A stretch of 64,000 nt of DNA from Erythroxylum novogranatense (Eukaryota; Streptophyta; Magnoliopsida; Malpighiales; Erythroxylaceae), in the NCBI GenBank assembly GCA_029891385.1, contig CM057228.1:70943523-71007522 (forward strand), given 5' to 3'. The notes beneath the pieces were generated by a model. That model was not told where the DNA came from. It did no database searches and saw only the letters and a program-made list of their open reading frames with translations. The position numbers were made by a program, and so were the translations under genes. This document shows positions 55,604-64,000 of this stretch, piece by piece. Each line of letters opens with the position of its first letter. Positions within the stretch are counted from its first letter, which is position 1.

Positions 55604-55616
55604 TGGTATCAGAGCC
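55604..55616 (+). promoter_or_regulatory. Primer binding site of B2
   Basis: TGGTATCAGAGCC, a perfect initiator-Met site four bases after the LTR. Confidence 0.92.
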
Positions 55617-56547
55617 TAGGTTTTAAATTCAATCTTTATCTTTAATTTTCTGTTTGTTCTTGATTACTATAGTTAGTTCATCATTAAAATTCAAAAAAAG
55701 AAGAAATAAAGAAAGAAAAGAAAGAAAGAAAGAAAAAAAAAGAAAAGAAAGAAAGAAAGAAGTTTTTAAAAAAAGAAAATCAAGATTGTGAATCTTTGTG
55801 AGTTTGAGTTGATTTGCTTGCAAGATTCATCAAGAACGAATCTGATCATTCAAGAATTCTTTAATTTCGTTTCTTTATTATTCAAGATTCATCAAGAACA
55901 CATCCTTCATTAAAGAAACTCATCCAGACTTGTTTTCTTGCATCAAGAAACACTTTCTTATTTCAAGATTTACGTTCTTCGCTCAAAACGTGTGTCTTTA
56001 ATATAATTGCTTATCTTTAAGTTCTTGAGTAATTGGGGCAGATTGGAATGTTCTTGTTAATTTGGGTTTAGGGTTGAGTTTAATTCCTAGTTTCGTCGTT
56101 TCTTCAACTCTTTGGTTGTTTTTTTTGTTTGCTGTCCTTTTTGTTTCCATTACACTTGAATTGAGTAATCTTGTTTCATATTGCTCAATTAGCACCAAAA
56201 ATCGTTCACATACGTTTTCTCCATCTAGTATGTGTTTATTTTCGTCTTCATTGTTTTCTTTACATTAAATTGCATCTAGCTTTGTGTTTTTCTTCCTTTA
56301 TTTAGGTATTCGTTGCTTTCCTTTTGAATTACGTTGCTGTTGTGCTTATTTGGTTGGTAGTGATTGATCCGGACAAGTAAAACTGTGCTAGAATCTAAAG
56401 TGGTAAAAGGCAAGAGTGTGTAAGCTCATTTAAGGGTAAAAGCCATCTTCTTGAGTGAAACACGAGGGTATCCAATCTGATTTAGAAAGAAACACGTGAG
56501 GGAGTGTGTGAGGAGCTATTCTAACGTGTTTTTGCAGGTTTTACATC
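55617..56547 (+). other. 5' leader of B2
   Basis: Noncoding, with an A/G-rich (GAAA)n tract at 55693-55785, the conserved leader element, and an acceptor-like TTTTTGCAG|G ending at 56537, just before the gag ATG. Confidence 0.78.
56400..56513 (+). promoter_or_regulatory. Conserved three-block leader element of B2
   Basis: Block 1 56400-56425 (GTGGTAAAAGGCAAGAGTGT..), block 2 56455-56466 (GTGAAACACGAG), block 3 56491-56513 (AACACGTGAGGGAGTGTGTG). Gaps are 29 and 24 nt, and 34 nt lie before the ATG. GAGTGTGT occurs in blocks 1 and 3, and AAACACG in blocks 2 and 3. Confidence 0.72.
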
Positions 56548-57513
56548 ATGTCCAATTCAAAGGATAGTAAAAGTAGTGACAAGGATGAAAAGAATAGTGA
56601 GGCTGATCAACACACATTCTTTACTTTGGAGGCTATGCAACATCAATTCCGAAGGATTGAGAACATGTTCAGGGATGTCAGTGATAAATTTGATAGACAA
56701 GATCAAGCCATTAGGAATTTACAATGAGAGGCTTCATCTAATGGTGCAACAAGGAGGCAAAATGCTAGGGAGCCAACTCCTGTGCGCTATGAGTATGAAG
56801 ATGAATATGATGATGGGGAAGATGAAGAAGATTGGCATAGGGCCAGATTTGGTGGAAGAGGGGGACGGAATGATAGAGGAAGAGGAAGAGGTTATAGAGG
56901 CTGAGACAATGCAAGGGGAGAAGACAGGGTCGAGCGTGTGGATAGAAATTTGGACAGTATCAAGATGAAAATACCGTCTTTCTAAGGTAAGAATGATCCA
57001 GAAGCTTTCTTAGAATGGGAAAGAAAGGTGGAGATGATTTTTGAATGCCATAACTATTCTGAGGAGAAGAAGGTGAAGCTTGCTGCCGTGGAATTTCATG
57101 ATTATGCACTTATTTGGTGGGATCAACTTATTTTGAACAAAAGAAGGAATGGAGAGGATCCAATTTTTACTTGGGCTGAAATGAAGAGGGTCATGAAGAA
57201 GAGGTTTGTGCCTAGTTACTTCCATAGGGAGCTCCATCAAAGGCTCCAAACCTTGAGACAAGGCACCAAAAGTGTAGAAGAGTACCATAAGGAGATGGAG
57301 ATAGCCATGATTAGGGCTAATGTAGAAGAAGAAAGAGAAGCCACCATGGCACGTTTCTTGGCTGATTTGAACAAAGACATTGCAAATGTTGTTGAATTGC
57401 ACTATTATGTGGAGTTAGAGGAGATGGTGAATATGGCCATGAAGGTGGAGAGGCAACTCAAGTACAAAAGCTCCAATAAGGCTTCTTATAAGGGGCATGT
57501 GGACTTCTTTTAG
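56548..57513 (+). pseudogene. Family B gag of B2 with three stops
   Basis: It starts MSNSKDSKSSDKDEKNSEAD. One frame carries [20 protein letters not shown], an acidic stretch, an Arg/Gly-rich segment and the capsid (FLEWERKVEMIFECHNYSEE, WWDQLILNKRRN, KKRFVPSYFHREL). In-frame stops are TGA 56725, TGA 56902 and TAA 56983. Alignment with other gags implies CGA, CGA and CAA originally, all C-to-T changes. The knuckle is missing and the frame ends in LTR sequence at 57513. Confidence 0.9.
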
Positions 57514-58119
57514 GCTTTTTCATGGGCTGATTTGCATTAAGTGTGCATGTGCTTCATTAAAAAAGCCATGTGCATGCTTTATTTTAAGGAACCAAGCCTC
57601 TGGGCCTAGTTTAAAAGCCCAATTCGCCCCTCTTAAGTTAGTCTTCTATTTTCTGGTTTTCTTATCCTATTTGGACAAGGACTAGTCAATTTTAATTAGT
57701 TTTGAAGCCGAAATCCATGTGGGATTTATTCTTGGGCAGATTTGTTTCAAGAATGCCTTTTGATATTTTGGGCTTTCTTTAGGGTTTTTAGGTTATCTTT
57801 GTTAGGGTTTACATTGCAAAGGGTATGTAAACCTTTGCTTTAGCCATGAACACGAGTTTAGAGAGATCATCAAAATTAGAAAGCATTCTTTAAGAGAGAA
57901 TTGAGATTCTTGCTTGTTTTACCTTAAGGATTGATTGAACTTATCAAGTAAGTTCTAACTTGTGGCGTTAATTCAATTCCTACAATCTTATACTCTTTGT
58001 TACCAATTCCTTGCTGTTTTGGGGGTGAAGGGTCTTGTTAGATTGATTGAATTTAGGTTTGGGAACAATCATTGAAACGGAGGTGATCTAGACATTGATT
58101 CTAGGTTGTTGCCGTATCA
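57484..58119 (+). mobile_element. 3' LTR of B2, 5' truncated
   Basis: It starts inside LTR B at cttataaggggcatgtgg and ends TTGCCGTATCA. U3 with the tail-coding segment is missing. Confidence 0.92.
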
Positions 58120-58898
58120 TAGCTATCTCCATCTCCTTGTGGTAATCTTCCACGCTCTTTGTGCCTTGCCTCAATGTTTGGAGTTTTTGATGCAACTCCC
58201 TATTGTAGTAACTTGGCACAAATCTCTTTTTCATGATGCGTTTCATCTCATCCTGTGTTTCAACAGTCTTTCGCCATTAGTCTTCTACTAACCATCAATT
58301 GATCCCACCAAACAACAAAGATAATCGAGAACTCAACTTCCGCTAACTTCACCTTCTTCTCCTCAGAATATTTGTGGCAGGCAAATATCATCTCTACTTT
58401 CCTTTCCCACTCTAAGTAGGCATCAGCATCATTCCTTCCTTGAAATGACGGCATCTTCATTTTGATGCTGCCAATGTTTCTATCTACTCTTTCAGTCTCT
58501 TCCTCCTCTCTGCCTCTTTCAGCTCTTCCTCTATAACCACCTCTATTTCGGCCTCTATCTCCTCTACCACCTCTTGCATTGTTTCGAGCTCCATACCACT
58601 CTTCCTCATCAAATCCATCTTCATCTTGCTCCTCCTCATAGTGATAATGATTATGAAGTGGAGGGTTCTCTCTTCTTCTTGGCCCATTATTCCCTGAAGA
58701 TTCAGCTTGAATAGTTCTAAGAAGTCTATCTTGTCTTTCAAAGTTTCTATCTTGCTGCTCGAACTTGTCTTTGACTTCAAGGAACATAGTCTCTATTCTC
58801 TTGAATTGATTTTGCATTGCTTCAAGAGTAAAGAATGTATTTTGTTGGTCCTCTTCACTCCCATCACTCTTGCCATCTTTATTGCTATTATGAGACAT
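58120..58898 (-). pseudogene. Family D gag N-terminal part (D2)
   Basis: The likely start is [18 protein letters not shown] at 58898. Then [20 protein letters not shown], an acidic segment, Arg/Gly repeats (RGGRGDRGRNRGGYRGRAER), FQGRNDADAYLEWERKVEM and HKYSEEKKVKL. Near 58310 the WWDQL region is disturbed, and a shift near 58275 ends the open frame at 58260. Gag continues toward RKRFVPSYYYREL and is cut by B2. Confidence 0.9.
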
Positions 58899-59817
58899 GA
58901 TCAATTCCGGCAAGAAAACGTTAGAAACCTCACAACACTCCCTCACGTGTTTCTCTCCAAAACAAAAATTTCCACTCGTGTTTCACACAATAAAATGGCT
59001 TTTCACTATATAATCTCACACTCTTGCCTTTTTCCACTCAAGTGCCTCCTTTATGTTACTTTTCAGGATCACTTCAACAAGATCAAGGAAATCAACAAGC
59101 AACAAGTTCAAGTAGAAAGCAAAAAGATAGCAAGCCTAACAAAGAGAAACGAATAGATGAAACAAATCTAGAAGCAAAATATTATACGGACAGAAAATAA
59201 ATCAAAGTGCCAATACACGGATGAAGAGTAGTGTAGGCAACGATTCTTGTGTCAATTGAACAATTATGAGTGCAACAATTGTTCAAATCAATGTAGAGAA
59301 GCAAAGATAGGTACCAAAACAAGAAATAAACTAGGAAACAAAGAAAGACACACAAAAATATGACAAAACTCACCGAACACAAGATAATTTTATTTTAGTA
59401 TCCCAATCTACCCAAAGTTCCAAGAATTGAACAAAAGATTCAAAGAAATGGTTTCTTGATAGGTTCTTGAATGAAAGAAGGACAATCTTAATGAATCTTG
59501 ACTGATAAGAACAAATCTGGAATGAAAGACCAAACAAAGATTCAAAGAATCACAATCTTGGATGTTTCTTGATCATTCTTGAATTTTTTTTTCTTTTCTT
59601 TATACTGTTCACTTTTTTGGTTCTATTTTTTTGCTTTTTTTCTATTTTTTTTAATTTTGATCAAGTAAACAAACAACCAATTAAGGAAACAAGAACACAA
59701 AGAACCAATAAGGGCAGATTCGTTCCAAGCAATTTAAACCTTTTTTTTTAACCTTTCTAAGGAATTCAACAAAGAAAACAATGAAAGATACGTATGAGTT
59801 CAATAGAATTAAGCCAA
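58899..59817 (-). other. 5' leader of D2
   Basis: Noncoding A-rich leader on the RNA strand, with an A/T tract near 59585-59655 and the conserved element near gag. No other feature seen. Confidence 0.75.
58928..59037 (-). promoter_or_regulatory. Conserved three-block leader element of D2
   Basis: Minus strand: block 1 59037-59015 (GTGGAAAAAGGCAAGAGTGT..), block 2 58986-58975 (GTGAAACACGAG), block 3 58952-58928 (AAACACGTGAGGGAGTGTTG). Gaps are 28 and 22 nt, and 29 nt lie before the gag ATG. Confidence 0.7.
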
Positions 59818-59831
59818 AGCTCTTATACCAA
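59818..59831 (-). promoter_or_regulatory. Primer binding site of D2, mutated
   Basis: The minus strand reads TTGGTATAAGAGC against the initiator-Met site TTGGTATCAGAGC. Confidence 0.8.
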
Positions 59832-59832
59832 C

Positions 59833-60742
59833 TGATACGGAAACCCCAAGAAAACAAGGTTCTTGAAACCCCCTAATCCTATTGAATCAAAACCCCAATC
59901 TTTCTATTCTAAGAACATGCTAGTTCAAACCCCAATTATATGGAATTGAGACCCAAACCCAAAGAAAATTTAAGAATTGAACACGCCACAAGTGATTACC
60001 TTGATAAGTGATGCAATCCTTGAAGTAACAATAAGAAGAACACACCTTACTTGAAGAGAACTCTCAATTTCGTTAATTAACCAAAATATAATGTTTACAA
60101 GGATAAAATAAGGTATTTATACCCTTGCCCACGACCTAAACCTAAAAGGAATAGGTTACAAGACCCTTTAATGCTAAAACAAGCCTAATCCTAACTAGTT
60201 TAGGAGTTTATAGCCCAATAATGCAATCTGATCCTATTCCACTTAGGATTGGGCTAAACTAACTTAAATAAGATCAAAATAACTTAAATAAACCTAAGGG
60301 AGGTGGATGGGCCTAATGGATTACTCTACTTAGGCCCACGCACTTGGTTGTCCAAAACTAGTTTTAAATAAACTAAGGCAAATGCTAATAAATACCTAGC
60401 CCATAACAAGTCTCTTTGGGCCTAATAAACAAAGGATAAATAACAAGTCCAATGTACTAAAATAAGTCCATAAGAATAATTGAACTTGTCTTGAAATTTG
60501 GCTAAGTATTAGCCCCTCCACCTGCCCTCTCTAGAAGAATCACAGGCTTGACTACTCCACTTGAATTCTTCACGGATGGTTCAGTCTGGTCATCAAGGTG
60601 AGATGTAATGTGACTTTGAACAAACCCTTGAAGTGCTTGTTTAAGCCTTGCTGCAGGTTGTCTTGTAATAGGTCCACTTGGCAAAGTAAGCTTGTCTTGA
60701 TGTGTTGCACCTTGATCTCCATTGCCATGGCTTCTTGTATCA
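59833..60742 (-). mobile_element. 5' LTR of D2
   Basis: 910 bp, TGATACAAGAAGCC (60742) to TTTCCGTATCA (59833). The tail frame (LPSGPITRQPAARLKQAL..) is open to 60502. Confidence 0.93.
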
Positions 60743-61040
60743 AGCATTATGTAGTGTATTATGCATAATGCACATATATGCTTAGTATAATGTAGTGTAC
60801 CACATGTTGCCATGCACACTACAGTACTAATAATAGATACATGTTCATATAGTTACACTATGTATTGCTATGGTAGAACTAATAACGTTGTACATGTATG
60901 TGTTAGTTATTGTACATATGGTAATACACTACTACTACATGTTATTTAATTACTACATTATATATATTAGTATGCATTATGTTATACTAGTATACAACAT
61001 ATGCATTGTAGTGTACACTATTGGCATAGTGTATAACATA

Positions 61041-61068
61041 TATAGTATATGCATATGCATATACTATA
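61041..61068. repeat. 28-bp perfect palindrome
   Basis: TATAGTATATGCAT is followed at once by its reverse complement, with no loop. Confidence 0.9.
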
Positions 61069-61519
61069 GTTGTACTAACTATGCACACGTGTCCCCGTGC
61101 ATATGTATAATGAGCACATGAAACTACCATATGTATGGGATTGTGCACAATGGTAACAACACATGTACACATGGAAGCATAATACTAGATATAGTACACA
61201 TATACCTAGTACTACATAACTATTCATATACAAATCGCATGTATAACCTTTTCTGCATACTAGTTATGCATAATGTATGCATGTATACATATTATTATAG
61301 TATACCATAATAACTATACACGTGTAATCCTAGTGGTTCCAATAATATGGAATCATACCATATCATGGTAATAGCTATGTAATAATACAAATACCATTAG
61401 TATATACATACATTATGCAAACTATAGTATATACATGTACTATAGCTCATATGTACATATGCTATTAGTAGCATAATAGCATATGTATATATACATTATA
61501 ATACACATGCATAATAGTA

Positions 61520-61571
61520 CATGACCATGGTTACCATAGTATGCATGCATACTCTAGTAACCATGGTCATG
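61520..61571. repeat. 52-bp interrupted palindrome
   Basis: Outer arms 61520-61534 and 61557-61571 (CATGACCATGGTTAC and its complement) enclose a perfect 16-bp inner palindrome (61538-61553). Three unpaired bases lie on each side. Confidence 0.9.
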
Positions 61572-61896
61572 CATACTATACATGTACGGTAATATACATA
61601 TGCATGTATGTATGTGGTACACATACATACATGCATATTATTACTTATACATGTTATAGATAGTATGCACATGGTAATAGTACATGCATAGTGTACATAG
61701 TGTGTATGTAATACTATTGAGTATAGTATACATACCATGCTCTGTGTGATAACAAATTATATGCATGTATAATATTTGCTCCGTGTAACCACTTTGTGAT
61801 ACATAATATAACATTGTCATATGGGTGTGTATACTATATGTAGTAATATACAGTTTGTGTATGCATATGGTACTATGCACATATGGTATATAGTAG

Positions 61897-63675
61897 TGTT
61901 AGAGTAGTGCCCTAAAGGCAATCGCCTTTAGCGCGTTTTGTACAAAGTTGTGTACAGACTTTATGAATAAATAAAGAAAGGCATATTTCATTAATTTGTT
62001 GTTCATTATTTATGAACTGATATTGATCAATAAGCAAATTAATGAAGTCCATGGTACATGACATAGCATGAAGGAAATTATGATGTGATCATACTACTGA
62101 GATTCCTATCATGTGCAATTATGTTAGTATCTAAATTATCCCTAGTCGTAGGATTACTGAAACTGGACATCGGTAATCCGGAGGGACTAGCACATCTCAA
62201 GCTACTTGAGTTGATCAAGCAGTAGATCTCAGAAACTGTAAATATGGGATATTTAGGGTTGAGATGTAAATGCTTACTAGAGGTAGTAAGTACATTGGAT
62301 GACCTGCTATGAGATCATCACATGGATGTCCTATTCTAATGTCATTGGTAATCTCATCATAGCAATGGTACAAATATCCTTAGACTTGAGGTACTCAAGA
62401 ATATCTTGGATACTGATTCTGTGCTTTGACTCCATTCATTGTTGCCTTACAGAGGTCGCTCATAGGGTGTTGATTGGGTACAGCTTGAGGTATTCAGAGG
62501 TAATTGAGTAGCCAATAAAGGATTCACCACTTTTGTGATAGCAGAAGATAATACCCATGGCCTCTTGTCAGGGTCATTACTTGGAAATCTCTGGCCGAAG
62601 TTCGTATGTCATGAAGAGTGTCTTCAGTGACATATAAAGTAATGAGTCCAAGGACGAGAACTGATATCACTTGGACTAGATTTGACGTAGTCAATCTAGT
62701 AAGAGTTGACACTTTGCCCATACTCATAACCAAGTGGGGTATAGCATGGTGAAAGGACGAATTGCACAGTAATTGTCTATGGAAACGTTCGTGATATGGT
62801 TCATGATGAATATATGTTCATTTGTCAAACCAATTACTTTCCGGTCAATTGGGGGTCATGATGTATTGCTAGATACCGTTCATGACTTGCTCAGATTAAG
62901 TGCTAATCTAAGTGTCCAACATAAACGGGAACCTAATGGGTCACACGCATAAGAGTGACTCGGAGAATTCGTAAAATAGTTTTGGACAGAGATCCAATAA
63001 ATGGAGAGCAAAATGATTAAATGGATCCTGATGAGATCGAGATATGTCCCGATGAGATCGCGACATCGATATTGCTGAAAAAGGTTTCCGGTGGTTTTTC
63101 CATATCGGGACCTGGTAGGCCGATAGGACCGACCCCAATGTGACTGGACCACTTCAGCATTTATATACATATATATATTATTAATTAATTAAAGAATTAA
63201 TATATATATATAAGGCTAACGTGGAGCTCTCTCCACCATTAACTTTTCAGTCCTTTAATTGTTAAAGGACAAAAAGGCTAATGAAGAAGAATGGAGTATG
63301 ATCTTCGTGGCTTTTGAAGAAAGAAGGAAGAAAGGATTTTGAGAAAATCCTAAGCATCTTCTCTTCTCACCATCGATCATCAAGGCTGAAATCTCCAAGT
63401 TTCTCCTTCTTTTCATCGTTGATTCCAAGCTCTCCAAGAACAAAGGTAAGATCTAGCAGTCTTTAATTTGTTCTAGCTATTCCCGGGTCAAAGGATTTGC
63501 CCAGGTTAGGTTCTCCGATCTCTGAGTGGATACCGTTAGAGACGGTCTCCTTTGGCCGTTATGGTTTGAGTTCGATATATAGACACATGGATCCTGGCTT
63601 TCGGGAAGGTCCCGGAATAAAAATTTTGTTTTCTGCACCGTGTGCATGTGATGTACACATCGGGATTTTCCTACA
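61897..63675 (+). mobile_element. 5' LTR of element F, probably Ty1/copia
   Basis: 1779 bp, from TGTTAGAGTAGTGCC to TTTTCCTACA, with a primer site after it. A small hairpin (CTAAAGGC AATC GCCTTTAG, 61912-61931) lies near its start and an AT-rich TATATATATAAGG promoter-like stretch at 63193-63212. No long open frame. The TG..CA ends and length fit large copia LTRs (Angela or SIRE type), but no coding domain is in view. The left flank is alternating DNA. Confidence 0.75.
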
Positions 63676-63676
63676 G

Positions 63677-63689
63677 TGGTATCAAAGCC
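63677..63689 (+). promoter_or_regulatory. Primer binding site of element F
   Basis: TGGTATCAAAGCC, initiator-Met type with one change, one base after the LTR end. Confidence 0.78.
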
Positions 63690-64000
63690 ACTTGTGTCGT
63701 ATATAACGAAGAAATCATAACTAGGTCGGAGCTGCCTATTGCTTGTGACGATGATGCATGTTGACTGTGTTAATTTCGAATTTAGTATAGAAATATAGTT
63801 TTCAAAATTTTCTTGCCCAGATGTGTTCATAAGATGTTGTGGAATATGTCTGTGGAAGACCAGAATTTATCAATGTGATTTGATATGGTTATGCTAATTT
63901 ATTCCCTATGCTCTGTTTGCTGTGTTTGTACACATTCCTTGAACAGGCATGCTTGTAAATTCGAGAATAAATTGTAGAAAAATTGTTTTTCAGATTTTCT
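63690..64000 (+). other. Start of the internal region of F
   Basis: Leader-like noncoding DNA up to the window edge. No gag start is recognisable. Confidence 0.6.

Larger units (their letters stand above)
54696..58119 (+). mobile_element. Gag-only CRM-like element B2, nested in D2 gag
   Basis: 3424 bp with perfect duplications TAGCT (54691-54695 and 58120-58124). A 5' LTR, primer site, leader and gag are present. PR and pol are absent, and gag joins the middle of a 3' LTR at a short shared word (tcttataagg, near 57482). It is a recombination-shrunk copy that would depend on others. Confidence 0.93.
51477..60742 (-). mobile_element. CRM-like element D2, minus strand, with nested B2
   Basis: Minus-strand order: 5' LTR (60742-59833), primer site, leader, gag (split by B2 at 54696-58119), PR, RNase H fragment, integrase C-terminal half, 3' LTR (52377-51477, last few bases lost). 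RT and the integrase zinc/core start are deleted. The outer 5' flank is purine/pyrimidine-alternating DNA. Confidence 0.88.
60743..61896. repeat. Purine/pyrimidine-alternating DNA, right block
   Basis: Same vocabulary as 1002-5909 (gtacatatg, catgcat, atatgcatatgc). Bounded by LTR D on the left and LTR F on the right. Long perfect palindromes occur. Confidence 0.8.

Noticed and set aside
61897..63675. Host intergenic region or noncoding RNA gene
   Set aside because: TG..CA ends and a primer site directly after identify an LTR.

Overview
This window is repeat-only nuclear DNA of a flowering plant, most likely a eudicot. I see no host gene, rRNA, tRNA or CRISPR array. Nearly every coding stretch belongs to a Ty3/gypsy LTR retrotransposon. 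The dominant group has CRM-clade (centromeric chromovirus) hallmarks: a DGGSCTN protease motif, [17 protein letters not shown] and YFDDIL in RT, an HHCC/DDE integrase, a [10 protein letters not shown]-terminal module, an initiator-tRNA-Met primer site, and a polyprotein that runs on into the 3' LTR. I separate five CRM-like families by their LTRs: A (TGATACAAATGG..CGCATCA), B (TGATACAACTCA..GCCGTATCA), C (TGATGAAGAACC..GCCATCA), D (TGATACAAGAAG..CCGTATCA) and E (TGATGTGAGCAG..TGCGTCA). Athila/Tat-like pieces, remnants of one other LTR (called G) and the 5' end of a large LTR element (F, probably Ty1/copia) complete the content.

Layout. 1-1001 is an LTR A. 1002-5909 is low-complexity DNA of alternating purines and pyrimidines, rich in palindromes and split by a solo LTR C (4022-5077). 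5910-10085 holds an LTR-like relic, an Athila integrase with its 3' spacer, and an Athila gag fragment. 10086-15821 is an LTR B inverted repeat running into a minus-strand B element. 15822-19307 is a B pol scrap and a pol-deleted D element. 19308-25283 is an Athila gag-PR-RT-RNase H remnant fused to a second gag piece. 25284-30842 contains LTR B and LTR G relics and a full E element with perfect GGATC target duplications. 30843-36639 is a minus-strand B element broken by an A element and by a solo LTR B (duplication ATTTG). 36640-48241 is a minus-strand A element containing an LTR D piece, which in turn contains a C element (duplication GAATA). 48242-51476 is a D pol. 51477-60742 is a minus-strand D element carrying a nested gag-only B element (duplication TAGCT). 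60743-61896 is again purine/pyrimidine-alternating DNA. 61897 to the end is LTR F and its primer site.

Almost all elements are decayed. Many have lost pol by internal deletion while keeping gag, the C-terminal integrase module and the LTR-encoded tail. The strongest unexplained signal is a leader element of about 110 nt just upstream of gag. It has three blocks at nearly fixed spacing and recurs in all five CRM-like families although their LTRs differ. CRM-like elements, Athila pieces and dyad-rich DNA together suggest pericentromeric or centromeric heterochromatin; this is an inference.
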